Shown piece by piece: positions 27,537 to 36,465 of a stretch of DNA of 64,000 nt (position 1 is its first letter; each line of letters begins with the position of its first letter). A model generated the notes under the pieces. That model made no database searches, was not told the origin of the DNA, and saw only the letters and a program-made list of their open reading frames with translations. Location of the stretch: assembly GCA_002709045.1 (NCBI GenBank), contig PAPJ01000040.1, positions 1 to 64,000 of the forward strand. The letters run 5' to 3'. Both the position numbers and the translations under genes were made by a program. The DNA is from Planctomycetaceae bacterium. GTDB taxonomy: Bacteria > Planctomycetota > Planctomycetia > Pirellulales > Pirellulaceae.

Positions 27537-28373
27537 ATGAATAGCACCCTACTTCTTATTTCGACGGCATTATTAGGCGTTGACTATATCGTCGAAGAGA
27601 CCAATGGAGTCCCCGTATTTGTAGTTCAAATTGAAGAGGAACTAGTATCACAATTAAGCGACGGTTTTGAAATTAACAGCATCGTTCCTGAAAAGTACGA
27701 GCGTATCCGTAATATACGAATCGTGATTGCAGGCAAACGACACAATGACGTTGCAGAACCTTTCGATCGTGAGAATTCAGATCCACTCAGCTTAAACCCA
27801 GATAGGTCTATATTGCCCCCTGATAACGAATTGGAGATTTCTAGCACGATAAAACTACTACCTGACGAGTTTCCCTTACCCAATTTAGCTCGGAGTGATT
27901 ATGCATTAGCTTCACAGCGATCCTTGATCGCTACACCGCTCGCAAGTCAGGGTGCGGCCAATTTTGACTTAAGTCCAGCAAAGCAAGCCGGTGATACTTT
28001 TCATTCCAACACGGAACCCATCGTTTCTAATGTTAGATTTAATGATATTGCTCCAATTACACACCAAGACTCGTCCATTCAAGTCAACGACGATGCTGTC
28101 GACTTGAATACCACAACGTCACGCAACATAGCCGCAAATAGCTTTGGAACAACCCGACATGACGAACCTGAACTTATCCATGCCGATAACGGGCAGTTCG
28201 TAGCCTTGCCCACAAAGGTTCCCTCGTTATACGCTGCAACAGAAATTCAAGTGCCAAACGATTCTCCGGTTAATAGCCAGACGGATAATCCAACTTCGCT
28301 ACTCGTATTATTATTCTCAGTGACGCTAAACCTATTCCTTTTAGGCACGTATTTTATACGCCTTAGACGTTAG
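27537..28373 (+). CDS. Unrecognised protein with C-terminal membrane anchor
   Basis: A 278-residue protein I do not recognise. The N-terminus (MNSTLLLISTALLG) is mildly hydrophobic and may be a weak signal. Residues 40-80 contain a short ordered stretch (IVPEKYERIRNIRIVIAGKR). Residues 80-250 are polar, rich in N, S, D and T, and probably disordered. The C-terminus is a clear membrane helix (LLVLLFSVTLNLFLLGTYF) followed by RLRR. It follows the YhaN-like ATPase by 35 bases and is its likely operon partner. A membrane-anchored tether or scaffold is the simplest reading, but that is inference only. Confidence 0.65.
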   Translation: MNSTLLLISTALLGVDYIVEETNGVPVFVVQIEEELVSQLSDGFEINSIVPEKYERIRNIRIVIAGKRHNDVAEPFDRENSDPLSLNPDRSILPPDNELEISSTIKLLPDEFPLPNLARSDYALASQRSLIATPLASQGAANFDLSPAKQAGDTFHSNTEPIVSNVRFNDIAPITHQDSSIQVNDDAVDLNTTTSRNIAANSFGTTRHDEPELIHADNGQFVALPTKVPSLYAATEIQVPNDSPVNSQTDNPTSLLVLLFSVTLNLFLLGTYFIRLRR

Positions 28374-28374
28374 A

Positions 28375-29856
28375 TTATTCTTTCGATATCTCGGTATCTT
28401 TATCATCATCGTCAATATCCAACGTGTCTATTTTCGTTTCCAAATCAGACTCCACCGGTGAATCATCAAGTAATTCCTCCAACTCTTCGCCATCGATAGT
28501 TGACAATTCCCGATGTAGTATATTCAACAGCGTTTGCAGGAAGACAACAACCATCGGACCCGTTAGAATACCAATCGGTCCGAGTGCTTGCACTCCGCCC
28601 ACAACACTCAAAAGGGCGAACATTGGATGGAGTTTAGCAGTATTCTGAAGGACCAATGGTTTAACGATATTGTCCGAAAGAGAGACGGGACCAATTCCCC
28701 AAATCAGTAAAAAAATACCATAACCTGTTTTATCTGCAAACAGTATCAACCATAGCGCGGCAGGAAACCAAACTACAGCAGCTCCGACAAAGGGCACCAT
28801 TGCCAGCAATGTCGCGGCGAACGTCAATAACAATATCGACTGCATACCAGCAATCCAGAATCCAACACCGGCGAGCACGCCCTGTGCCAACGCAGATAGA
28901 ATCGTCGCAAGGACTACCGCCCTGCTAATACTGACAAACTCGTCGATCAGCATTTTTTCATAATCGGACTTCAACGGAGATAATTTCAACAGGGTTTGCA
29001 CCATTTCACGCCCATCGACGAGAAAGAAATAGACTCCGATCAACATAATCACAATCCCGGCAAGGAGTGATATGAAATAACTTAGAGTATTGGCTCCGGC
29101 CTGAAGGATTTGTTTTCTTAGACTACTATTCACGAAGGTATCTGACCACTCAGATAATTCACGTGGTGTTGGATTTGCTGAATCAATCACCGCTTCCTTC
29201 AGTGTTCCGCCTAAAAAGGCAGTTCTAAATACAGCGAAGGATTCCCGAAGTTTTATTCCTTCATTCAGTACCTCTTCCAATTCCATCGTTTCGGCGTTCT
29301 GAATAAATTCTTCCAATATTTGTCGATATTCCGTAAACGACTTGCCTCCTATCGAGTCGTCTGACAAATCAATCCCCTCACTTGCGGCGCGAAGCATATT
29401 TAATGTATTTGCAATCGCCGATGTATCTTCCTTAAGCGCCGTATCATCTACAACTTTTTGTATCAACTCGTTCGACTCTCTTATTGCATCTTCGCTAGGA
29501 ATCTGCAATTTAAACACCTTACGGAAATCCTGTAGAGACTCTGCCACATAACCCGGAGTAATATTGCGTATAACTCTACTTCCTTCGACGGCAGCATAAG
29601 TACCGGCGATAATTATCGGTAACATCACCGCTAATCCGACAATACTTGTTGTGGCAAGTGCAGCAAGTTTGCGTTTACCTTTGAACCTCGCGAGGATACG
29701 TTTATGCAATGGAGAGAATATCACCACTAAAACCGCAGCAAGGAATAAAGGTAAAAGAAATGACGCCATCACGCGATAAAAGAGCGCACCTATGAGTATG
29801 ATGATTCCTAGTAAGACCAGAAACGATATCAGTCGTCGTAATCGATTGGTTTCCAT
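28375..29856 (-). CDS. AI-2E family (PerM-like) permease
   Basis: A 493-residue polytopic membrane protein of the AI-2E/PerM/UPF0118 family. It has two membrane helices at the N-terminus (about 10-50), a third near 68-88, a long soluble insert from about 90 to 240, then five more helices including LATILSALAQGVLAGVGFWIAGM and the FVGAAVVWFPAALWLILF segment. The family exports or imports small molecules, or acts as sodium/proton antiporter in some members. The soluble insert and the highly acidic C-terminal tail (about 450-493, many D and E) make it longer than the usual 350 residues. It converges with the 278-residue gene, one base apart, and is divergent from the UPF0104-type gene. Confidence 0.85.
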   Translation of the reverse strand: METNRLRRLISFLVLLGIIILIGALFYRVMASFLLPLFLAAVLVVIFSPLHKRILARFKGKRKLAALATTSIVGLAVMLPIIIAGTYAAVEGSRVIRNITPGYVAESLQDFRKVFKLQIPSEDAIRESNELIQKVVDDTALKEDTSAIANTLNMLRAASEGIDLSDDSIGGKSFTEYRQILEEFIQNAETMELEEVLNEGIKLRESFAVFRTAFLGGTLKEAVIDSANPTPRELSEWSDTFVNSSLRKQILQAGANTLSYFISLLAGIVIMLIGVYFFLVDGREMVQTLLKLSPLKSDYEKMLIDEFVSISRAVVLATILSALAQGVLAGVGFWIAGMQSILLLTFAATLLAMVPFVGAAVVWFPAALWLILFADKTGYGIFLLIWGIGPVSLSDNIVKPLVLQNTAKLHPMFALLSVVGGVQALGPIGILTGPMVVVFLQTLLNILHRELSTIDGEELEELLDDSPVESDLETKIDTLDIDDDDKDTEISKE

Positions 29857-29959
29857 ACAGACCTTAAATTTGATAGACCTTACGGATAAAGATTTTTAGT
29901 AGAATATTGCCTACCGCGTCCCCTACCCATGTAGTGACAAATATTATCCGTAGTTTACC

Positions 29960-30931
29960 ATGTCGAAAAACAACAACCAAATACCGACCAACGTATTAAA
30001 AACTTTGGTGAAGGTTATTATTTTCGTCTTGGTTGCAGTAATGATTCATCGTACGCTTTCAAATTCTTATGATGAATTTCAACAGGCCGAGTTTGATCTC
30101 CAACAGGTTCAAGTTGAGTACCTATTTTTATCGATCATACTTTATGCTTGCGGTCTTATTTGTTTCGCATTTGTTTGGCATTTAGCACTTCAGATATTGG
30201 GACAACATCCAACAAAAACAGAGTCCCTTGGGTCCTATTTTATAAGTCAGTTGGGAAAATATGTCCCTGGAAAAGCGCTGGTGGTCATTATACGGAGTGA
30301 ACGCATTCGATCTAAACGGACGGCATTATCGCCTGCCATTGTTGCCGTATTTATTGAAACCCTCGCAATGATGGCTGTAGGGGCGATTCTTGCCGGTGTA
30401 TTACTCGTATGCAGTGGTTACCGTTCTACTGATCCGCAGTTAATTATTATTTGTCTTGGATTGGCATTAATGGCGGGAATACCTTCTGCGCCGCCGGTAT
30501 TTCGTGCAATTATTCGGTCGTTAACCAAGAACCGAGTAAAGGGTGATCTTGTGAATCAGGTGGACAATCTAACACTCTCAACGATGATTCCCTGCTGGAT
30601 CGTATCTGCTGTGGGTTGGGTACTGTTAGGCGCGAGTTTGTATGCCTGCCTCTATTCTCTCCCCAATTCGATTATGCTCAGCCCGATAGGCATTTCCCAA
30701 TTAGGACTTATCATCGCTAGTGTGGCTTTAGCAATCGTAACCGGATTCGTTTCGTTAGTCCCAGGTGGGGCAGGTGTGCGGGAATATATCATGCTGACAC
30801 TACTAACTGCCAATTTTGGGATCGTTGCCAGTTCACTCGCTGCCATTCTGATGCGAGTAATTTGGTTGTTATCCGAGGTGTTATTTGCCGCATTTTTCTA
30901 TATATTGATGAAGCGTTCCACTCCACTATAG
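29960..30931 (+). CDS. UPF0104 / lysylphosphatidylglycerol synthase TM-region protein
   Basis: A 323-residue polytopic protein with about eight membrane helices. The segments SYFISQLGKYVPGKALVVIIR near 90-115 and VSLVPGGAGVREYIMLTLL near 268 are the hallmark of the UPF0104/YbhN/AglD-type family, related to the flippase part of MprF. It may move or modify lipid-linked sugars. The glycosyltransferase gene begins 11 bases after its stop and a second membrane glycosyltransferase candidate follows, so a lipid-linked glycan role is likely for all three. Confidence 0.85.
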   Translation: MSKNNNQIPTNVLKTLVKVIIFVLVAVMIHRTLSNSYDEFQQAEFDLQQVQVEYLFLSIILYACGLICFAFVWHLALQILGQHPTKTESLGSYFISQLGKYVPGKALVVIIRSERIRSKRTALSPAIVAVFIETLAMMAVGAILAGVLLVCSGYRSTDPQLIIICLGLALMAGIPSAPPVFRAIIRSLTKNRVKGDLVNQVDNLTLSTMIPCWIVSAVGWVLLGASLYACLYSLPNSIMLSPIGISQLGLIIASVALAIVTGFVSLVPGGAGVREYIMLTLLTANFGIVASSLAAILMRVIWLLSEVLFAAFFYILMKRSTPL

Positions 30932-30942
30932 AAACATTGGTC

Positions 30943-31923
30943 ATGAACTTTATTTCAGCAGTAATTCCCGTTTTTAATGAATCAGAAAGTCTCTATGAAC
31001 TCCATCGAGAAATTACATCGGTCTGTTCGAATAATAACTATCAATATGAGATTATATTTGTAGACGACGGTTCCACAGACGGCTCGTGGGATGTGATAAG
31101 TCGCTTAACAACTGATGATCCCAATCTTAAAGGGATCCAATTTCGGCGGAATTTTGGTAAGGCTGCTGCTCTCAATGCTGGTTTCAAAGAGGCACGGGGT
31201 GATGTCGTCTTCACTTTAGACGCTGATTTACAGGACGACCCCAATGAGATCCCTGCGTTCCTCGAGTTATTAGAGTCTCAGGAACTTGACGTGATCAGCG
31301 GCTGGAAGAAACGGCGATACGATCCGTGGCATAAAGTAGGGCCCTCACGAGTCTTTAACAAAATGGTAAGTTCACTGACAAAGGTCAACCTTCATGATCA
31401 TAACTGCGGATTTAAATGTTATCGTCGGGAAGTCTTGCAGGAAGTGCATCTTTATGGTGAGTTACACAGATTCGTACCGGTACTCGCCGCCGCGAGGGGT
31501 TTTAAGGTAGGCGAACTGGTTGTTAACCATCGAAAGCGTCAGTTTGGTTATTCGAAATATGGCGTGAGACGGATTGTTAAAGGCTTTCTTGATCTTATCA
31601 CGGTATACATGCTTACCGGCTATGGCCATCGCCCGCAGCACTTACTAGGAACGCTCGGCTTGACATGTTTTGGTGGCTCCGCCTGCTTAACATTATCCCT
31701 AGTAATCACTTGGATTATTGATCGAATTGGTGAGCATCCTCCAACATTTCACCTTCATGAAAGAGCCGTCTTTTATTTTGCTCTATTTGGTGTGATTATT
31801 GGCATACAGTTGCTAACGGCAGGTTTTCTCGCCGAATTGGTGACTCAACAAACTAGTAGGGATGAACAAATCTATGCCGTAAAGGATACGATAGGATTGA
31901 ATACAGAATTAAACGCTGACTGA
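30943..31923 (+). CDS. GT2 polyprenyl-phosphate-type glycosyltransferase (GtrB/ArnC-like)
   Basis: A protein of about 326 residues, starting at the ATG at 30943 (MNFISAVIPVFNE); the frame is open earlier but overlaps the UPF0104 gene. The GT-A fold of family 2 is clear: AVIPVFNESESL, IIFVDDGSTDGS, GKAAALNAGFKEARGD, then TLDADLQDDP (DxD for metal and nucleotide-sugar). Two C-terminal membrane helices (around 235-260 and 270-300) place it with the GtrB/ArnC/DPM group, which moves a sugar from a nucleotide donor to polyprenyl phosphate on the cytoplasmic face. The downstream GT-C-like protein could use that lipid-linked sugar on the outside. Confidence 0.9.
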   Translation: MNFISAVIPVFNESESLYELHREITSVCSNNNYQYEIIFVDDGSTDGSWDVISRLTTDDPNLKGIQFRRNFGKAAALNAGFKEARGDVVFTLDADLQDDPNEIPAFLELLESQELDVISGWKKRRYDPWHKVGPSRVFNKMVSSLTKVNLHDHNCGFKCYRREVLQEVHLYGELHRFVPVLAAARGFKVGELVVNHRKRQFGYSKYGVRRIVKGFLDLITVYMLTGYGHRPQHLLGTLGLTCFGGSACLTLSLVITWIIDRIGEHPPTFHLHERAVFYFALFGVIIGIQLLTAGFLAELVTQQTSRDEQIYAVKDTIGLNTELNAD

Positions 31924-31951
31924 TTCGCTATCGTACATCAGGAACTTAATT

Positions 31952-33553
31952 GTGGCGTATTCACGGCCGGTTAATAATTTTTCACGACTATCGCAAATAA
32001 CGATCATCCTCGGAATGGTCCTAATCGTAGTACGCCTGTGCCTGTGGCATGTCTATTTAGACAAGAATGATAAACGCGACCGAAAATTTATACAGGGTAA
32101 AGAAGCGGTCACAGGAATGCACTGCGCTAATGACCGCAGTCGCTGGGCCACGGTGGTAGCACTCGTACACCACCATACATTTGCTATAGATGAGGTTGAC
32201 CCTTTAAGAGGTAAGCATGGAAACTGGGGAACCATTGATAAGGTTTATCATGCCGATAAGAGTGGTACTGAGCGTTTTTATTCCAGCAAACCACCGCTTT
32301 ATAATTTGGTTTTAGCAGGCCAATACTGGATCATCCATGCGGTGACTGGGCTCAATATTCTTGAGCATCCTATGCCAATTATCAAACTACTTACGTTGGT
32401 CAATCAAGGTATACCGCTACTGGTTATTTTGATTTGCCTCGCAAAGGTTGGTACTGAAATAATCGAGAATCGGCGACTATATAGTCTATATCTAGTCGCG
32501 ATCACATTCGGCACGTTCCTTACTACTTTTGCAGTGACGCTTAACAATCATATTCCTGCAGCTCTCTTTGCATTGCTCGCCATACTTGAGTGTCGCCAGC
32601 TGGTTAACGACACCTCCAATTCAAAGAGTTACGCTATTGTTGGTTTGTACGCGGCGCTATGCGTAACCTTTGAATTGCCTGCTTTGGCATTGCTGCTACT
32701 TCTAGGGATCTGGTGTCTCACACTTGATTTCAAACGAACGATTGCTTTTGGCGTACCGCCAATTTTATTAGTTGCAACTATTTATCTGGGAATTAATAAG
32801 GTTGCTCATGATTCATGGCGCCCCCCCTACGCCCATCGAGCGGACAATACAGTCCTTGAGGTACTGAGCATTGAAGATGGCGATTCTCTGCTAAGCGGTA
32901 TCCTGCCAGATAACGTCGATCTATTTAGCGGATCAATGCCAGGAATCGGTAATTACCGCATAGAACCTCATCCTAGCGACGGACGCTGGCGGATTTATGA
33001 TTACGGCAACAATGTCCGCTATGCTATGTTGCGTAAGGAATCAACTTATGAAATACGTGGTTGGGATAATTGGTACGACTATGAAGTTAATGGGAGAAAA
33101 AGTTACTGGCTTCCAGGCCAAGCCTCAGGTGTCGATCTTGGCGAATCCTCTCGAGTTACCTATTTATTCAATCTAACGATTGGGCATCACGGATTCTTCT
33201 CGCTAAGCCCGATATTACTATTCGGCCTAGCCGGCATTTTCAGTCAACTTCGAACCAAGAATAGCTTCTGGAAACCCTTGGCACGAATTACGCTAGCTTT
33301 AACCGTTATTTTGCTCATTTTTTATGTTCTTAGACCACTCCAAGATAGAAATTACGGGGGTGTAGCAAGCGGTTTTCGTTGGATGTTCTGGTTAATTCCG
33401 CTTTATTCCCTATTCTTAGCAAAATGCATTCATAGCTCCAGACGGTCATTTTTCCTTTTATTAATATTTCTCATAGCCTTGGTAGTTAGTATCTATTCCG
33501 CTCATTATGGTTTTCTTAATCCCTGGCAAAATCCATGGCCATATTCAAATTAG
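31952..33553 (+). CDS. Polytopic membrane protein, GT-C-like glycosyltransferase candidate
   Basis: A 533-residue protein with a GTG start and roughly ten membrane helices spread over 15-35, 120-330 and 400-525. A large loop at about 270-395 contains aromatic and acidic residues (e.g. GWDNWYDYEVNGRKSYW). The first outside loop holds acidic residues (NDKRDRKFIQGKE; VDPLRGKHGNWG), as in GT39/GT83-type GT-C enzymes. Recognition is by topology and context rather than by a strong motif. It follows the GtrB-like gene by 28 bases, which supports a role in transferring the lipid-linked sugar. Confidence 0.55.
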   Translation: MAYSRPVNNFSRLSQITIILGMVLIVVRLCLWHVYLDKNDKRDRKFIQGKEAVTGMHCANDRSRWATVVALVHHHTFAIDEVDPLRGKHGNWGTIDKVYHADKSGTERFYSSKPPLYNLVLAGQYWIIHAVTGLNILEHPMPIIKLLTLVNQGIPLLVILICLAKVGTEIIENRRLYSLYLVAITFGTFLTTFAVTLNNHIPAALFALLAILECRQLVNDTSNSKSYAIVGLYAALCVTFELPALALLLLLGIWCLTLDFKRTIAFGVPPILLVATIYLGINKVAHDSWRPPYAHRADNTVLEVLSIEDGDSLLSGILPDNVDLFSGSMPGIGNYRIEPHPSDGRWRIYDYGNNVRYAMLRKESTYEIRGWDNWYDYEVNGRKSYWLPGQASGVDLGESSRVTYLFNLTIGHHGFFSLSPILLFGLAGIFSQLRTKNSFWKPLARITLALTVILLIFYVLRPLQDRNYGGVASGFRWMFWLIPLYSLFLAKCIHSSRRSFFLLLIFLIALVVSIYSAHYGFLNPWQNPWPYSN

Positions 33554-33714
33554 AGTGTCAAATACTTGGCGTTGTAGAAAACTAGAGGTCGTTGCTGTGA
33601 AGCTGGCTACAAGTTATAATCAATTACTCTTAGGGTGAACAAAGCTTTTCAAAAACCCTATCTCCGGAATAACCACGACGGAATTTCCGTTAAACACAAT
33701 TTATTACACATGCA

Positions 33715-33939
33715 ATGATGCAAACAACTTTCTTTGTAAAAGAATGCCCTACCTGCGGGCGGAAACTACAGGTAAGGATCGAGTATCTCGGTCGCGAGAT
33801 GATGTGTAATCATTGTGGGGGTGATTTTGTGGCAGATGATGAAGTATCAAAACATAATACTTCGGATGCCGGTGCGGCAATCATCGACCGCGTTGACGAT
33901 TTATTAAGCGACGAGACCGGACCCGGAAAACCTCGCTAA
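33715..33939 (+). CDS. Small zinc-ribbon protein
   Basis: A 74-residue protein with two CxxC knuckles, CPTCGRKLQ near residue 11 and CNHCGGDF near 32, giving a four-cysteine zinc ribbon. The rest is acidic and polar (SKHNTSDAGAAIIDRVDDLLSDE) and probably flexible. Similar short ribbon proteins are common in planctomycetes, often with unknown roles in nucleic acid or protein binding. Two adjacent ATGs (33715, 33718) are possible starts. It is convergent with aroA, eight bases apart, and 160 bases after the GT-C-like gene. Confidence 0.65.
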   Translation: MMQTTFFVKECPTCGRKLQVRIEYLGREMMCNHCGGDFVADDEVSKHNTSDAGAAIIDRVDDLLSDETGPGKPR

Positions 33940-33947
33940 TAACTGAG

Positions 33948-35219
33948 TTATCTGACTACCAATTCTTCGAAATCTCGGAAGAACTCCGGGTAGGTCTTTT
34001 CGCAACAACTCGGATTATTAATTAATACTCCGTCAATCATCAAACCCGCTATGCTAAAACTCATTGCCATACGGTGATCATCATAAGTATCGATTTCAGC
34101 AGCAGATAATATGCCGGGGCTTACAGCTAGTCCGTCCCTACGTTCTTCAATTCGTGCACCAAGTTTTTTTAATTCGCGACCAAGGTCAGTTATACGATCT
34201 GTTTCTTTATGCCGGACATGTTCTACATTGCGAATATTCGTGATGCCTTCGGCGAATAATGCAACAACACCCAAAGTCGGGACTGTGTCACTGATGGCAT
34301 TCATATCTACATCAATACCGGTTAAAGTACCTCCGGTTACAGTGATAGCGTCCTTTCCGTATTCTACTTTACATCCCATTGCCTCAAGACATCGACAAAA
34401 TGCGACGTCACCCTGAATGGCGTCACGATTTAACCCTTCCACTGTGACTGTACCTCCTGTTACCGCTGCGATCGCGAAGAAATAGCTCGCTGCTGATGCA
34501 TCCGGTTCTATGTGATATTCGCCGGAAGCGTAATTGCTCTCACCAGCAATTTCGAACCTCAGATAGTCGCTATTACTGATTGATGCGCCGTAACTTCGCA
34601 TGACGTTAAGCGTTATGTCTATATACGGCTTGCTCACCAACTCGCCATCAACGGTTATAACGATCGATTTAGAAGTAACTGCCGATGCCATCATGAGGCC
34701 ACTAAGATACTGGCTGGAAATATCGCCACGCACGGAACATTTATTTGCTACAAACCCACTTGATTTAACGCTTAACGGTGGGCAACCGTTAGTCGCACAA
34801 CTGGAGTCCACACCGAGTTGGTTCAAAGCATCCACAAGATCTTTAATCGGGCGTTGTCTCATTCGATGAACCCCGTCAAAACGATACTCGCCACCTACAG
34901 CCGCCAACATCGAAGAAAGAAACCGGATAGTGGTTCCGCTATTGGCAACAAAAATCTCATTATTCTTATCACCAACTTCAGCAATACCACCATCGATTAA
35001 TAAATCATCGCCATCCCAAGAGACCTTAACTCCAACTTGGTTGAGAGCTGTAATCATCACAGCGGTATCTTCAGATTTTAGTGGGCGTACAAGGCGCGAG
35101 CGGCCATTAGCAAATGCTGCACAAATCAGTGCACGATTAGTGATACTCTTGGATCCCGGTGGACGGGCAACGCCGTTAATAGCCCTGCCGCTATAAGGAA
35201 CGCGGTATTGTGATTTCAC
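33948..35219 (-). CDS. aroA: 3-phosphoshikimate 1-carboxyvinyltransferase (EPSP synthase)
   Basis: A 423-residue enzyme of the shikimate pathway that joins phosphoenolpyruvate to shikimate-3-phosphate. The substrate-binding blocks are all present: PGSKSITNRALICAAFA near residue 20, NSGTTIRFLSSML near 93, ISSQYLSGLMMAS near 168, DASAASYFFA near 238, and the RHKETDRI and YDDHRMAMSFSIAGL blocks near the C-terminus. Length is typical. It is the third gene of a minus-strand run, 18 bases after the PQQ propeller gene, an odd neighbour for an amino-acid pathway gene. Confidence 0.95.
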   Translation of the reverse strand: MKSQYRVPYSGRAINGVARPPGSKSITNRALICAAFANGRSRLVRPLKSEDTAVMITALNQVGVKVSWDGDDLLIDGGIAEVGDKNNEIFVANSGTTIRFLSSMLAAVGGEYRFDGVHRMRQRPIKDLVDALNQLGVDSSCATNGCPPLSVKSSGFVANKCSVRGDISSQYLSGLMMASAVTSKSIVITVDGELVSKPYIDITLNVMRSYGASISNSDYLRFEIAGESNYASGEYHIEPDASAASYFFAIAAVTGGTVTVEGLNRDAIQGDVAFCRCLEAMGCKVEYGKDAITVTGGTLTGIDVDMNAISDTVPTLGVVALFAEGITNIRNVEHVRHKETDRITDLGRELKKLGARIEERRDGLAVSPGILSAAEIDTYDDHRMAMSFSIAGLMIDGVLINNPSCCEKTYPEFFRDFEELVVR

Positions 35220-35237
35220 AGTTATAAATTCTGCTGA

Positions 35238-36449
35238 CTAAGGTTGGCTGATCTTCCAAAGGTGGTTATCGCTACGGAAATATAAAGCATTACCTACGGC
35301 CGCCGGCGTTCCAAGCACGGCCTCGCCTACTTCAAATTCGGCAACCACTTCGCCACGTTCGCCAACCTTCACAATCTGAACCATTCCATCCTGATTAAAG
35401 AAATATAAATGGCCATTACTCAATATCGGTGTTGCCCAAAATCGTCCCTTCAGTCGAACTTGCCAATTTAATTCTCCAGTTTTATTATTAGCAGACTTAA
35501 TGATTGACCCTGACAGGATGTATAGAGCATCACCATCAACAATAGGACTGGCTGCGTTAGCCGATAAGCGATTTTCACTCCACACCACCTCTGGCGTCGT
35601 ACCCTTATCATTTAGCTTGAGTTTGGTAGTTCCCCCGGATCCAAAATAAATTGCATCACCAATTTTCAATGGAGAGGTAATATTCCCGCATGCTAATTGT
35701 TTAGTCCAACGTTGATTACCGGTTTTAGCGTCGACAGCATTTAGTCCCGATGGAGACTGTAATAGAACAGTATAGGTCCCGTCCATCTCCCGATACGCTA
35801 CCGGCGAACTCCAATTAGCGCGGGGATCGCGAGGTAGTCGCCATAATTCTTCTCCGCTGAGACGATCAATCCCACTAGCAAACGAATCACCCTGATTCTC
35901 GATTTGAACGACAACAACGTCGCCGGCGATAGCGGGCGATGATGCCATACCAATATCATTACCGGCTTTAGGGTAATCGTGTGCTAGTCCTCGGTACCAC
36001 ATCAGGTTCCCTTGAAGGTCGAGGCATACTAAATCATTCGAAGAGTAAAATGCATAAATATATTCTCCATCACTAACAGGGGTAGGAGCAGCGTTTGAAC
36101 TTGTCGGGTGAGTATAGGTCCGACCAGTCGCCCAAAAACTCCTCCGCCAACGTTGTTTTCCACTCAGCTGGTCAAAGGCTACCACAAATAACTTCTGCTG
36201 TTTAGCGCCGGCACTAGCGGTAACGACTACAAGATCAGACACCGCTATAGGACTTGATACGCCCCGGCCCGGCAATGATGCTTTCCATGATACGTTTTTC
36301 CCGTCCTTTGAATCCCAGTCAAGTGGTAGCGTACCATCATGCACGGGATTACCACTTGGCCCCCGAAAGTCAGCCCAATCGACCGCCTGACAAGTTGAAT
36401 ACGAAACCAGAAGTGTAAGTGTCAATATAGTTGAGATCATCATTTTCAT
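35238..36449 (-). CDS. Secreted PQQ-like beta-propeller protein
   Basis: A 403-residue exported protein: signal peptide to about residue 22, then VDWADFRGPSGNPVHDG and DGKNVSWKASLPGRGVSSPIA, a planctomycetal BamB/PQQ-type propeller opening. Blade motifs such as AFDQLSGKQRWRR, CLDLQGNLMWYR, GIDRLSGEELWRL and NNKTGELNWQV repeat along the protein. Role unknown; likely periplasmic. The gene is the middle one of three (37611 to 33948), 16 bases after the HEAT/sandwich protein and 18 before aroA. Confidence 0.8.
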   Translation of the reverse strand: MKMMISTILTLTLLVSYSTCQAVDWADFRGPSGNPVHDGTLPLDWDSKDGKNVSWKASLPGRGVSSPIAVSDLVVVTASAGAKQQKLFVVAFDQLSGKQRWRRSFWATGRTYTHPTSSNAAPTPVSDGEYIYAFYSSNDLVCLDLQGNLMWYRGLAHDYPKAGNDIGMASSPAIAGDVVVVQIENQGDSFASGIDRLSGEELWRLPRDPRANWSSPVAYREMDGTYTVLLQSPSGLNAVDAKTGNQRWTKQLACGNITSPLKIGDAIYFGSGGTTKLKLNDKGTTPEVVWSENRLSANAASPIVDGDALYILSGSIIKSANNKTGELNWQVRLKGRFWATPILSNGHLYFFNQDGMVQIVKVGERGEVVAEFEVGEAVLGTPAAVGNALYFRSDNHLWKISQP

Positions 36450-36465
36450 AGATTTGTTCCTTATT

